Source of the DNA: Xanthostigma xanthostigma
Taxonomy: Eukaryota; Arthropoda; Insecta; Raphidioptera; Raphidiidae
Assembly (NCBI GenBank): GCA_963575645.1
Contig: OY754464.1
Coordinates: forward strand, 80,636,948-80,700,947
Length of the DNA stretch: 64,000 nt
Direction: 5' to 3'
The notes beneath the pieces are model-generated. The model was not told the DNA's origin, ran no database searches, and worked only from the letters and a program-made list of their open reading frames with translations. Of the stretch, positions 21,208-33,160 are shown in pieces. Position 1 is the first letter of the stretch. Each line of letters starts with the position of its first letter. The translations under genes were made by a program, and so were the position numbers.

Positions 21208-21420
21208 TGACGTGATAACGTCTTATAAATTGATGAAACACCAGCTGCACGCACGAAAAAGTGTAACGTTCCTAACGTTCCGCCTGACCCTGTGCGTGCA
21301 AGCGAGAGCGCAGTATGCTTCGGCCCAAGTTTGACAGCTACTAAAATTTAGGTTATGTATTACGGAATACGTTATCACGTAAAACTATCGTCCGTAAACC
21401 GACTTTACAGACAACCAATT
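21208..21420 (+). mobile_element. Helentron-like element, copy 3 (short form)
   Basis: Runs from TGACGTGATAACGTCTTATA to GACTTTACAGACAACCAATT. It interrupts the right arm of the family I fold-back at a T-run. The uninterrupted arm at 38486-38500 (CCACGCTTTTTTCACAATA) is the empty-site paralogue. It shows insertion within T's and no longer duplication. Confidence 0.85.
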
Positions 21421-21545
21421 TTTTTCACAATAATACTAGTATATTTTATTCATTATTGTTTTAAGCTTATTTTAAAAAAATTATATTTTACTTTTCAGTT
21501 CGATATAAAGCGTGTTTTTTAGTTTTTTTTAAACTATATATTTAT

Positions 21546-21860
21546 TTTATTACAGGAACTGATTTGTTTGGTTTAATGAGAGATCCCAAAATATTTCTGA
21601 TCGCTGAAAGCACGCTAGCAAAGTATATAAGAGTTTGCAAATGTGAAATAAATCTGTGTGACAACTTTTCATTACACAGTCTACATAAACCGCCGGCACC
21701 TTCGCACACCGCCGCCTGGCAGCTCGGATTCGCCCGGAGTCGGGTGTACTTTCTCATTTTCGATGCGAAGCCCCAGATATCAAAACGAATCTCGTGCCAC
21801 CAGAAAAGGATTATGAATGCGAAGACAACGGGTATTACATTTTGTGTCGGCCGCACGTAA
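21546..21860 (+). CDS. Possible orphan exon or captured coding fragment
   Basis: A frame open from a splice-acceptor-like TTTATTTTATTACAG (ending 21555) runs to the stop at 21860, about 101 codons. It reads TDLFGLMRDPKIFLIAE near its start and FARSRVYFLIFDAKPQ in the middle. 21690-21800 is GC-richer than its surroundings. I recognise no domain. It could be a captured exon in a transposon or chance, and an antisense frame of similar length also exists. Confidence 0.2.
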   Translation, partial: FITGTDLFGLMRDPKIFLIAESTLAKYIRVCKCEINLCDNFSLHSLHKPPAPSHTAAWQLGFARSRVYFLIFDAKPQISKRISCHQKRIMNAKTTGITFCVGRT

Positions 21861-21907
21861 ATACATATACCTGACTATCATCAACCAGAACTGACATACG
21901 ATCCATA

Positions 21908-21967
21908 AATAAAAAAAGCGAGTGTACTTTAGATCACACGACTGAAGTAAAACTTCTTCCTGCCATA
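21908..21967 (+). repeat. Family J element, end fragment
   Basis: AAAAAAAGCGAGTGTACTTT followed by AGATCACACGACTGAAGTAA is the left end of the complete family J copy at 25441. Confidence 0.65.
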
Positions 21968-22499
<532 letters not shown>

Positions 22500-22799
22500 T
22501 ATAATATATAATAATGATGCAATAATATTCGATAATTTATCACCGTATTTTGATTAGACATCCTGATTTAACGACACAATATAACCTCACTCTGTAGCAC
22601 ATATCTACAAAGACGAAATGTTTAAAACATAATTTTTGATTAATTAATAGGCATAATATGTATATATATTTACTAGCATAATTTATAATACATTTAAAAG
22701 GTTTCATTAACTAACCTACATTATTTACCGTTACAAAATGCAGCAAAATTCGATGAAATGCTTTTTTGATACAAAAAATATTGTTTTCATTTTAAACGT
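22500..22799. other. Unassigned AT-rich spacer
   Basis: No feature recognised. Confidence 0.35.
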
Positions 22800-22982
22800 C
22801 AATTAATAATTGTATTAATGCTCCGTCTTTGTCGCACTCACTAACTTATATCTCCCTCTCAACTTCCAATATACGAAACGTAACTCTCTCCCTTACTATC
22901 TTCACTAACTTACCTATATCTCCCTCTCAACTACCGTTCGCCTCGTCCGATGATGCACTTCCCTAAAGAAGTTTTACTTAAA
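22800..22982 (+). repeat. Family J element, right-hand fragment
   Basis: TAATGCTCCGTCTTTGTCGC and TTATATCTCCCTCTCAACTT match 25530-25670. It has only one partial copy of the 38-bp unit and ends CTAAAGAAGTTTTACTT. Confidence 0.7.
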
Positions 22983-23230
22983 AAACCGGCCAAGTGCGAA
23001 TCGAACTCGCGCACCGAGAGTTCCATACATACTTGTAGGTATGTAAATAGTTCGTCCTTCACGGGAATCGAATCACGAAGATTTTTCCCGCTTAGCCGTT
23101 GGAAAACTGTTGCCACCATACATCGACAAACGTCGCGGCCAGTTTGCCAACCAAGTGTGTAATTGCAATAAGTTTAGATGGACTACTAAACTGTATTGCA
23201 ACTCTGATAGTCTAGTTGTCTTATATTGTG
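22983..23230 (+). repeat. Dispersed repeat family G, copy 2
   Basis: AAACCGGCCAAGTGCGAATC to GACTACTAAACTGTATTG. Copy 1 at 16501 matches from just after the hAT-like insertion, so this copy represents the uninterrupted form. Confidence 0.72.
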
Positions 23231-23321
23231 CTGTATAAACGCACTGGTAGCGGATGCATGTTTTGTATTAGAACTGTTACTGTGTACGTGCGTAGCATGA
23301 TATTGTGGTTTAAAAACATTT

Positions 23322-23383
23322 TTTTTTGTGCTGTAACTACAAATTTACGGTTTTCAGATTTTTCCCTTTACTTGTGCTATAAG
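23322..23383 (+). repeat. Short repeat shared with 42440-42520 in reverse
   Basis: AAATTTACGGTTTTCAGATT and TTTCCCTTTACTTGTGCTAT match the complementary strand of 42440-42510. Confidence 0.6.
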
Positions 23384-23424
23384 AATTGCGTCTTGATACC
23401 TAAGAGTCTTGACAAAACGTCAAG

Positions 23425-23535
23425 AATGGGGAATACCGTTTCTCGGCGACAGGATAGAAAACAGTTCTAACCATGTTTCTGCCGCTGCCGAGATTCGAAC
23501 GAAGTACCTTTGTAATGTGAACCTAGTATTCACAA
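23425..23535 (-). mobile_element. SINE fragment, copy 2
   Basis: On the minus strand ACTAGGTTCACATTACAAAG, then CGTTCGAATCTCGGCAGCGG and GTCGCCGAGAAACGGTATTC follow the head of the SINE at 12310-12420. The 3' part is missing. Confidence 0.65.
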
Positions 23536-24235
23536 TTAAAATAAAATAAATTACATTTAAAAAAAAAATATTTTTAAAGTAATAAAAAAATATTAAAAAC
23601 TAAATAATTAAAAAAAGATTCCACATGAAATAGTTTCAATACAGGCACAGATTGTGGAATATAGACGGTAGACAGCTATTCTCAAAGTAACATTTAATTA
23701 TTGTGTATATATAGGTACAACAATGCTCTATGACTAAAGCCTGTAGCACAATAAGAGGCCATATTAATTCGTAAAACCTATGAATAAGGTCACGGCTTAC
23801 TAATAAAATTGATTATAGTAAGATACCAAGATAGTAGTACAGTGAAACCTGTATAACTGGGATCTCAAGGGACCTAGAATTTTTTGTCACTAGAAGCTTT
23901 TCATTTATAATCCAGTTTCCCAAATAGATAGTTGTCTCATTTACAGTGGTGAAAGTGTTAATAAAAAATTCACATACATATTTTGTTATTAATTTTTCAT
24001 TAACATTTCGTTATTAAAATATTCAAACTTAATTCCATTAGAAAATAATTACTAATTAATTCTGAAGAAACTCCAAATCCGGACCAAAACGTCATCTATT
24101 GAATAATTATAATTTTATATTTTTTGTCAATATATAGTCTGCAAAATTGGTCGATAACTTTATTTATTTGAACATATTTTATGTGTTCATTTATGTACTT
24201 TTATTTTTGAAAAGAATACAAAACTTGTGGCTTAA
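23536..24235. other. AT-rich region with a solo pogo-like end
   Basis: TACAGTGAAACCTGTATAAC followed by TGGGATCTCAAGGGACC at 23838-23876 is a pogo-type terminus with no right partner. 24062-24092 holds a degenerate CTGAAGAAACTCCAAATCC hairpin related to the one at 19812-19847. Confidence 0.45.
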
Positions 24236-24713
24236 TAGTTATTGGCGTAACTAGTAGTCTAAGTCATTCATCGCGCTGACAGGTCATGACTTAGCCTACC
24301 AGTTACGCCCATAATTTTATTCAACAATTGCGCGTTATTCATGTTTTATTTATTGTTATTAATGAGATGTAAATATCTATTTATTTCTTTATAAAAAAAA
24401 CTGTCAATACTAACAGCACCAAACAGGACGATTCAATGTTTTGGTTTGAGGTTAGCCGGTTATGAATAAACTCTATGTCGAAAACATTCGGCCTCTCAAT
24501 TTTAGCCTCAATGAGTAACAACGGAGTTGTTACCTACTATTTCGTTACGACTCAGAAAATAGTTACGTTTATTTTCATTACTCCACAATGGCCGAGCTAG
24601 TAGGAATCTTCATTGAGTTATGACAAGTAATTGTCACCAGTCGGTAAATGGCTATTTAGGGTTCGGTTTTTAGGCATGATAAAACATGAATAACGCGCAT
24701 GAGTTGAATAAAA
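24236..24713. mobile_element. Inverted-repeat element family B, copy 2
   Basis: Nearly identical to 3101-3580. The core with ATTTTATTCAACAATTGCGC ends spans 24314-24713. It has a short extra sequence (CGCGCTGACAGG) in the preceding palindromic block. Confidence 0.8.
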
Positions 24714-24776
24714 GATCAATTGTATTGGTTTGTAATTGAGTGTCACTTGCGATATTTCTCGATAAGATAGATTGTT

Positions 24777-24975
24777 GAGAATTTAATTTCCCGCAAAAAG
24801 GCCCTTAATACTAAATCCGTGAATTAATTATTTTCAAAGATATGTTCGTTCAAACATTCTCATAAAAATCGGATTTCATTTAAATAATTAATGTTCAAAC
24901 GAGCATACCATTGAAAATCGTGAATTAACGAATTTAATACTAAGGACCTTTTTTGTGAAAAATTTAATTCTCTAT
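24777..24975. mobile_element. Fold-back element
   Basis: GAGAATTTAATTTCCCGCAA on the left pairs with the reverse of TTTGTGAAAAATTTAATTCT on the right. The arms are about 75-80 bp and the spacer about 40 bp. Confidence 0.65.
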
Positions 24976-25440
24976 AAAATGATGCTATCAAAAATTAAAA
25001 AAAAAATGTTTTCTCTCAGCTATTCATGTTTGAGTAAAAACGTGGTTTTTCCCATGTTAGTTAAATTGGAAACAAATTCGTTTTGCGCCATTCAGAGGTT
25101 TTTTTAGAAAGCTGAAATTTTGGCAGAATTTTTTTCTAGATCCAATGCTAAAACATTAGCCAATGGTATTGAAAAAAAAGTGTGTGTCTGTGTGTGTGTT
25201 AGCTCCGACGCACGACTTGAGTTTACTCCTTAGATACGCTGTGTAATGTATTTCATCTCATTCTTTCACACGTTAAATCCTTCAGATATATATGTTTGTT
25301 TCTCGGACAAGTTTAACGCCACACTTAATGCGGTGGAGCGTAACGCCTCACCAATTGATTTTACTACTCATAAAATTTCCGTACCGGGCCTTATAATTCA
25401 AAATCGTTTCTTAAAAAAAACACTAATATATACAGTTTAA
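24976..25440. other. Unassigned region
   Basis: A short (TG)n is at 25180-25198. A 64-codon frame at 25246-25440 has no recognised domain. Confidence 0.35.
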
Positions 25441-25818
25441 AAAAAAGCGAGTGTGCTTTAGACCACACGACTGAAGTAAAACTTCTTCCTGCCATAATTA
25501 TTTTAAATATATCTCCCTCTCAACTTAATGCTCCGTCTTTGTCGCACTAACTAACTTATATCTCCCTCTCAACTTCCAATATACGAAACGTAACTCTCTC
25601 TCTTACTATCTTCACTAACTTATATCTCCCTCTCAACTACCGTTCGCCTCGTCCGATGATGCACTTCCGTAAACGATTTCGTCAGGCATCGCGATGATGC
25701 ACTTCCGTAAACGATTTCGTCAGGCATCGCGATGATGCACTTCCGTAAACGATTTCGTCAGGCATTTACCAGCTTACTCCCCAAGTGAAGCGAGCCTAAA
25801 GAAGTTTTACTTCAAAAG
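25441..25818 (+). mobile_element. Family J miniature element, complete copy
   Basis: It starts AAAAAAGCGAGTGTGCTTTA and GACTGAAGTAAAACTTCTT, and ends CTAAAGAAGTTTTACTTC. The GAAGTAAAACTTC / GAAGTTTTACTTC ends are inverted. The interior has TTATATCTCCCTCTCAACT repeats and a 38-bp tandem block. Confidence 0.7.
25655..25765 (+). repeat. 38-bp tandem repeat, about 2.9 copies
   Basis: The units start at 25655, 25693 and 25731. Each reads GATGATGCACTTCCGTAAAC then GATTTCGTCAGGCATCGC. They are identical where complete. There are no spacers, so this is not a CRISPR array. Confidence 0.95.
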
Positions 25819-26162
25819 TCGATTCAATCGATCGATTATTTTTCGAACAGTATCGATTTGAAATTCTACAGTGCTTGTCTTATGCAGAAATATACGTTAT
25901 AACAATCTAAAGTCATCGGTATAGCAGGCACTGTATTTCCTATTTACGTTTTTCAAAGTCAAAATCACACCTTTACCCGACACGAAGTATAATCAACTGT
26001 CACTATCAATTCGACGTACATTTCGGTTAAACTGAAAAATGCATCTACTGACAACAAATGAGCATTTCACGTGTTCCATCATAATTTAAACGGTCTTTAA
26101 CTATCTAGTTCCAGCTAAGACTGTGTTTACACGCCAGTTGAGCAATTCGTCATGTTTGGACG
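25819..26162. other. Unassigned spacer
   Basis: No feature recognised. Confidence 0.35.
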
Positions 26163-27260
26163 GTATTATAATCCAGTCAACGAAGAAAAAATAAAAACAA
26201 TAAATTGTGTAGTCTGGGTTATTATTTCAAATGATAGGGGTGATACCCAGGTATAACATATTAAAAGTCCCCAGCGAGGGGGCACTTGCTTTGGGCGGGA
26301 GGGGAGCAAATAGGTCCCATTTTTTGCTTCTTCGTGATTCTCTAAAAAACCATGCGTTTTAGAAAAGAGAACCTTTTATAAAAAATAAAGCTGATTAAAT
26401 TTTCTACAAAATGCCGTATAATTTTTTTTTTTAGATTTATTAATAAGGGAGATACGGGACCCGTTAAGAAATAGATTGGACGGAGACAAAGTTGCAAAGT
26501 TATTGTTTATTAAATATAATTTGCTACTTCTGGAAACAATTAATTTGATTTAATTTGCTAACTGTTATAAAAATGTGATTATTTTTATTTGTGACACCTA
26601 TATTTATTATTTTTTAATTGAAATTAAAGAGGCTGACTGCTTAATGTTTGTAGTGTTTGTACTATATTATTTTATTGCCTGCCCTTAACACATCTTTCTT
26701 CTGCCACCATCTCCGACTCCGATTCCGGTTCCGACTCCGAAAAACCAAATTTAAAAACCCCAACTCCGACTTCGGTTCCGATAAAACCACCTCCGTAACA
26801 TCCCTAATTTCAACATGAACCAAAAGATAATGGTATATTGGATTGAATGTAAGGAAGAATCTTCATCTATAATTATAGCTCAACGGAATAATAAACATTA
26901 ATTTTCTAAGGCAATAATACTTAGTTTTCAGTTTGTATCAAATTTATATCCCTTGCATTTCCTTTTGTATTTGTCATAAATATACAATTAATATATCATT
27001 TTGTAAGAAATTTAATATGCTTCATTACGTTTTAAGGTTTTTTTTTCCTACGACGCTTAGTTTTTGAAATATTTTGGAAAAACTAAAATATGGGACATAC
27101 CCCCCCCCATCCCGCCTAAAGCAAGCGGCCCCTGGCTGGGGACTTTTGGTATGTTATACCTGGGGGTCAATCCTATTATAAAAAATATTAATCCAGACTA
27201 CACAATTTTTTGCATTTATTTGCCAATTTCGGGTCTTCGTTAACTGAACTATTATTCTGT
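26163..27260. mobile_element. 1.1-kb element with inverted ends of about 130 bp
   Basis: TTGTGTAGTCTGGGTTATTA and CCAGGTATAACATATTAAAA on the left pair with AATCCAGACTACACAA and TGGTATGTTATACCTGGGGG on the right. Pairing extends outward through TCAACGAAG / CTTCGTT. The interior has no frame but holds a CTCCGACTCCGATTCCGGTT repeat at 26707-26760. The class is unknown. Confidence 0.75.
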
Positions 27261-27682
27261 GCAGAAACAGTAAGTGATACGACCCGTTCCCGCCACCATT
27301 TCGAAACGTTCCGATTTTAAAAATATCATTTTGGTGAGCGAAGCTATCCCTTGAATAGATTAAACCGTTTTTTTGAAGATTGTTTTAAATGAATCCTAAA
27401 GTGATAAAGAAGCACTAAAGAAGTACTAATATTTAATAACCGAATAGTGCCATAAAAACGGCTTTTAATTTATCATTATAAATTTTCGCGCGAAAACGAC
27501 TCGTGACGTCACTATGCTTGTAAATAATAACGATAGTGCACAGTAACCATAGTAACACTATATAATTAATAGTATATTGTGCGACTAGTGAGAGAAGGAG
27601 AAGATTCCATGAGCGTGAAATTTGCCGCACGAGCGTAGCGAGTGCGGTAACACGCGAGTGGAATATTCTCCTTCGATCAATG
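27261..27682. other. Unassigned region
   Basis: A 90-codon minus frame lies at 27433-27705. CCGCACGAGCGTAGCGAGTG at 27620-27650 is a local near-palindrome. No gene is called. Confidence 0.35.
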
Positions 27683-28080
27683 GTCGCACATAATATTTTA
27701 TTCAACTAGTACGAGTAATATGTAATCGGGGTCCTGATAAAAGAGGGAAAAATAATAAATCACTTCATAGATTGACGTACCCACCGTCTTCGATGCACAC
27801 AAGATGGCCCTGACTTTCACTGAATTGCGATGCTGTTTTCATATATACAATACCGCCTACCACGTTCCTATTGGTCCAGAAGCTGTGCAGTTTTTTTTCA
27901 TTATTTAACGGCTTGGGATTGTTACTGCGTTCCTATTGGTCCAGAAAATTCATTATCTCACAGTACGGTTTATTATTAGCACTCTACACGTCAACATGAA
28001 GTAATTTATTATTTCTCCCGAATTTAGCAGGGCCCCGAAATTACATATTACTCACGCGTGTTGAATAAAAATATTTAATA
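27683..28080. mobile_element. Inverted-repeat element with ATTTTATTCAAC-type ends
   Basis: The left arm (27690-27775) and right arm (27985-28080) pair over AGTAATATGTAATCGGGGTC / GGCCCCGAAATTACATATTA and over the outer ATTTTATTCAAC. The outermost bases are the same as in family B, so both may use related transposases. Confidence 0.65.
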
Positions 28081-28942
28081 TTGATAATATGATTATTACG
28101 TTACCAGTGTAAGTAAAGAAGTTAGTAAAACTTGATTTATTTATTAAACGCATTTATTATTGGTAGATTAGTACTTTCTGCGTTTACGAAACCGTCTTCT
28201 ATGATGCGAAATCAATAAAATACAGGATAGAATAGATAAACGTGATAATAACTTGAGACAACTTCAAAATAATACACAGCACAACATAAACGTAGCTAGT
28301 TTACAGACGAAGTGACGTCACGCCGGAATCCAACATGGCGAACAGCGTTTTTGACTTTTGAAGAACAGATTAAAAAATACAATTCTTAAAATTGAATTTT
28401 TATATTGCATTATTATGAATAGAAATCAACATTTCTCGTTTGCTTTTTACAAAACTATTAATAATAACACTGGATGTTCTAGACAAACATTAGTTGCGCC
28501 AATAGAATTTAGTGCGATACGACAAAGTAGCATTGAGAGAAAACACATGTCACGTGATCCTAAACAAATGAAAGATATTGTTGCAATTCGTCTTCATTAT
28601 TCGATATAGGGTACTCTATTAATACAAATATACAGATTGATCCGAAATATTCGTACATTATTCTCTCAAGAGATATCTAAACTTTAAGATTAACAACAAA
28701 ATTTGGGCAAAAACCATTGGAGACTACGAAGGCTCATAAAATAAATGCTCCTGATTTTTACGTAAGTAAAATAAAACATTTTTTGTTTGTTATGTCACCC
28801 GTTACCTAATAACGTTTTCTAATAATAATTTTATACGTGCTTATAGAACAACCTTATGAAAATTTACATTACCGCCAAACAGTTGGTGGTCCGTGGCAAG
28901 TCAAAAATGTAGTCAAAAGGTTAAGAATCACTGTTATGTGCT
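28081..28942. other. Unassigned region
   Basis: A frame of 83 codons at 28358-28609 has no recognisable domain. TGACGTCACGCCGGAATCCA near 28313 is a locally GC-richer spot. Confidence 0.35.
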
Positions 28943-29500
28943 GTGTGCACGAAGCCTACTAGCGCCGCGAGTGGGTAATAGAGAATTATTGAACTCACTT
29001 TTTATGGAAATCGCGACATGTTTCTATGGTCAAAAACTTTAGTTGGCCATGATGTGTCAAAAAAATGTAATAAGGAAAACTGCTGTTAATTTTATTTACA
29101 ACAAAATTCACATTGTAAACCATTATATAAATAGCATAACATAAAAGGTATGTGAGTATTATTTATTTATCAATTATGACGTACAATATATAAATAATTA
29201 ATTTGTTTACACTGACAGCGGAACATCAAATTATGGCGCCAATGGTCTTTATTTTACTTAATTCGCCATCTGAGCAACAGCCCGGAACACAACAAGCATT
29301 TCCAGATCGCCTAGTTTTGCCCATTTTTTCTTTGTAATTAAAAAACTTCGTAAAATTATAACTATTTTCACTGTTAATAAACATTGCTCACTGACATACG
29401 GAAAATTTGAGTTTGAAGTTTCCTCTAGTGCTCACCATAAACGCTCGCATCGAAAAATTTATAACTCCGCCTCCTTGCACATAGCCCCCATAGACAATCC
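28943..29500 (+). repeat. Repeat family M, copy 1 (left arm of a giant inverted pair)
   Basis: It starts CGAAGCCTACTAGCGCCGCG, passes CATTATATAAATAGCATAAC and GGAACACAACAAGCATTTCC, and ends CTCCGCCTCCTTGCACATAG. It is inverted at 29850-30400 and repeated in the same orientation at 51975-53315. Where they overlap the copies are about equally similar. Confidence 0.82.
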
Positions 29501-29849
29501 AATTCAAATATTATTTTTGTTACATCACCTGTAAAATATACGTTGGAATAATGAATTGCATAAAATACTGATATAAAATATTGCTCATATTCCGATTACG
29601 AAAGTCACTAATGAACGCTAATATGATTTTGGAAGGAGATGCAATCAAAAGTTACATGACTGCGTATCACGTAGGTAGCTCGTATAAATTTTATGATCTA
29701 AAAAGAAAAAGCGCTTATGTCGATTGTTTGGTTCTCTTTTGATGATCCGAGGAAGTAACATTTTCGTCGCAGGGTCCTGCTGCCGCGTTGCACCGTTTTG
29801 TAAGAACTTATTGCCCGTTCTATGACACTACATTATCATAACAGATGGC
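29501..29849. other. Spacer of the giant inverted pair
   Basis: About 350 bp with no frame and no recognised repeat. Confidence 0.4.
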
Positions 29850-30400
29850 TCTATTGGCTATGTGCAAGGAGGCGGAGTTACAAATGTATCCATGCTAGCG
29901 TTTGTGGTGGGCACTAGCGGAAACTTCAAACTCAAATTTTCCGTATATGTCAGTGAGCAATGTTTATTAAAAGTGAAAATAGTTATCACTTTATGAAGTT
30001 TTTTTAATTACAAAAAAAACATGAGCAAAACTAGGCGATCTGAAAATGCTTGTTGTGTTCCGGGCTGCTGCGCTGATGGCGATTTAAGTAAAATAAAGAT
30101 CACTGGCGCCATAATTTGACGTTACGCTGTCAGTGTAAACAAATTAATTATTTATATATTGTACGTCATAATTGATAAATAAATAATTCTCACGTACCTT
30201 TTATGTCATGCTATTTATATAATGGTTTACAATTTGAATTTTATTGTATATAAAATTAACAGCAGTTTTTCCTTTTTACTTTTTTTTTACTAAAGTTTTA
30301 GACTTACCATAGAAACATGTCGCGATTTCCATAAAAAGTGAGTTGAATAATTCTCTATTGTCCACTAGCGGCGCCAGTAGGCTTCGTGTACACAGCCTAC
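29850..30400 (-). repeat. Repeat family M, copy 2 (right arm)
   Basis: Reverse complement of 28943-29500, from CTATGTGCAAGGAGGCGGAG to GGCGCCAGTAGGCTTCGTG. Together the arms form a structure of about 1.45 kb. Confidence 0.82.
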
Positions 30401-31984
30401 ACAATAACGAAAACCAAATTGCAATCAGTCGGGCGATTTTATATAAAATAAAATTTTATTTTTTAAGCCAGGTATTCGTATTATTTTCAGTTTTATTTTT
30501 TTATTATTACGCTCCTGGGGGGTATTACCCCCCCCCCATATCTACGCCCATGTTATGAAGGTCTCACTTCAAAAATTTTTCACCATAAACGGTCGCGTAT
30601 CTCGGTCACAGATATATATGATATCAGCCATCCTACCGTGAAACTAAATCACTTTCGGAGAGAGAATCAGGAAGACAACCGACAGCGACAAATGGATGAC
30701 AAATGCGTGCGTTCCGTGCAAATGTGACCCCGAACTATGTCGGTTCTATGGAACTGTGGCGTCTTGATTGTTCCGCCCGTCGCCGCGTACAACCGTACAA
30801 TATAAATGATACAAATAAGACGTGTAGGAACCTCGATAACTAGAGCAGAGAGCTACAAGCTGTATCTATACGAGTCGAAGATATTAAAATCCTATAGTTC
30901 CTCGAAGAAAAGCTAAAAGCCGCTGCACACAAAGCTGATTTTGCCGCTAGATTCCTTGCTAGATTTAACTACTACACTCAGGGCCGGATCTACATATTTT
31001 GCGCCTATGGGCCACCCGAAACTGCCGCCCCCACAATAGGGTATATGCATGTAACTTATATTTAGATTAAATGTTATTTTTTGTAAGCTTTATTGCAATT
31101 GATTAAACTCTAAATAGCTTTTTCTTTTTAAAAATCTGCTAAATAATAAATATTAATTAAACAAAAATGCAATAAATACGCGCGAAATACAAAATATCCA
31201 AACGCAATGCTATTCATTCGACCGTAGTATGACGTCAAAAAACATGTAAAATTGTAAACATATGGTTGCCATAGAATTATTGCCTCTTTTTCAATACAAA
31301 TTTATTTAAGGTAGTTTGGGAGCGGCAATCCCAAGTCAAATATATGACTTTTTTTTTGTTCCCCCAAATAATTACCCAAATCATGCTATAATAATTAATA
31401 GAAATTCACATAAAAATTTATTTGATTTAATTTAATGCGAATTGTAATTAAATAATTATAGTAATGTAACTAATAAAATATTAATTGATTAGTACTTAGC
31501 TGTCACTAGTCACTGTCACTACAACAACAGAGATAAACAACATAGATAGAGGCCACATGTCAGTTTTAAAAAATTAATAAAATCAAAAGTACGTGGTAAA
31601 TTATTCTGAAATTTTTGCAGTGTGTACTTCAGACATCGTTCTATCCATTAAAAAGTTTTTTTGGCGGGGTCCAGTTTGTCAATTTTTTACAAACCCTCAA
31701 TTTCCGGAGTTATTAAACAAGGATAATCATAAGGGCTCGTGTATTTTTGCATAACTTTAATTAATTATATCTCTTAAACGGTGTGGTAAAAAAATCTAAT
31801 TCTTTTTCTGTAGGTGTCTTTCATTATAATCTTTTGAATAAATATAAAGAAATTTAGGGTCAAGTTTAAGTCATTTGGCTATGACGTCACAGAACTCCCG
31901 CGCAAAAATGGCCCGTTTAAATAATCAAAAAAGCTTGCCCAAACAGAATATTTATTTTTTAATGCAATAAGAATGTGTTAATGA
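30401..31984. other. Unassigned region with solo transposon ends
   Basis: 30519-30557 (CTCCTGGGGGGTATTACCCC, ATCTACGCCCATGTTA) is a terminus also seen at 54990-55095. 30912-30960 (GCCGCTGCACACAAAGCTGA) is a family C end. 30978-31010 (CAGGGCCGGATCTACATATT) looks like a hAT terminus with no partner. 31300-31980 has nothing recognisable. Confidence 0.45.
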
Positions 31985-32074
31985 ATGATTTTTTTTCAAT
32001 TCGAACCGGTAGTTTCTGAGATTAGCGCGTTCAAACAAACAAACAAATTCTTCAGCTTTATATATTAGTATAGA
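31985..32074 (-). mobile_element. Helitron family F, 5' end fragment
   Basis: On the minus strand A|TCTATACTAATATATAAAGC through TTTGAACGCGCTAATCTCAG. It stops after about 90 bases. Confidence 0.75.
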
Positions 32075-33158
32075 TATAGACTAATAAAGTTCTCCTGTAG
32101 AAAACAAGGAGAAGTCAATGCATTATCTGTTTAGAAATTTATTATCGACCTTTCTGAAATGAAGGCCTATTACAGTAATATATAATATAGGCAATTTACG
32201 ATGCATGCTATAATATGTACAGATCTATTAAATTCGGTCTAAAAATAGTTGCCTAAATACCAATAAACAAGTTTAATGAAAATGAGCTCATTCAGTTTGA
32301 AATTTCCATTACCAATAATATTGTTGGGAGAATTAAGCTTCAATTAAAAATACAGATTTGTACATGAATTGAATTTTTTCAATATCAAAATAGGGGAATA
32401 ACGGTTGCAATCAAATACATCATATATATTAATACGCTAAGGTTAAAGATGTTTGCCTCCCTTTTTAGAAAAAAACCTCACAATTTCTCCACATAAATTA
32501 TATATCATTTTACAGATAATTGCTTGCTCTACTGACATCGACAACTAAAAAATTTATTATTGCTTTTGTTTTTGTAAATTAATTAAAATACAGCAACGCC
32601 GAACAACGTCTGCCATCTGACCTTCATATTGTAATACAACAGACACAATACTGCATACTGCCATCTAACGGCTTTAATTTTGAAACAGCGAGCAACGCTG
32701 AACAACGTCACAACAATGCTGCATGATGCCATCTGACGGCTTAGCTCAACGCTTTTGCTACTTGCCCCTCTATATGACAATTTTAATAAAATATTTCTTC
32801 GATCGGTCATCTGAGCTTCATATTGTAATACAACAAAAAGAAGAACGTTATAAGCAGTGTGCAAAATTAGAAACGAATTGAATACCTGCAATCATATTTA
32901 AAAAATAATTTTGTAAAGTGATAATTTTTATACTTTTTAGTGCGAATAATTCGCACAGGTCACTCTAGTTATGACATAATATTTACACAATTACATGTTT
33001 TTTTTTATAAATACAGTAAAGGCAGATTCGCAGTAAACACTCAAATAAACGGATACAGAACGATTTAAAATATACAGGTAATTCTACAGGTCAAAATAAG
33101 TGATAAATATCTTTCGAGTTCCTAAAATATGCTTTTTATTTAATTTACTGAATCTAAA
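32075..33158. other. AT-rich region with a local duplication
   Basis: CTTCATATTGTAATACAACA occurs at 32622 and 32816, and CTGCCATCTAACGGC / ATGCCATCTGACGGC at 32659 and 32727. These give a loose tandem duplication in 32590-32840. No gene recognised. Confidence 0.4.
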
Positions 33159-33160
33159 TA

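Larger units (their letters stand above)
20791..21545 (+). repeat. Repeat family I, copy A: short (TATG)n, tRNA-like block and fold-back
   Basis: In order: TTGTATGTATGTATGTTTG (20800-20820), GGACTACAGCAAGTGGTTTA, a tRNA-like block (20890-20972), then a fold-back (21020-21545). The fold-back arms hold AAACACGCTTTATATCGAAC and AATACTAGTATTATTGTG. The right arm is interrupted by Helentron-like copy 3. The whole order is repeated in reverse at 38320-39070, where the fold-back is uninterrupted. Confidence 0.78.

Noticed and set aside
25655-25765. CRISPR-like direct repeats
   Set aside because: The 38-bp units are contiguous with no spacers and the DNA is eukaryotic.
27600-27680. CpG-rich near-palindrome as a promoter
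   Set aside because: No adjacent gene. GCACGAGCGTAGCGAGTGC is better read as a transposon or palindrome remnant.
30978-31010. Complete hAT element starting CAGGGCCGG
   Set aside because: Only one end was found and no matching right end lies in the window.
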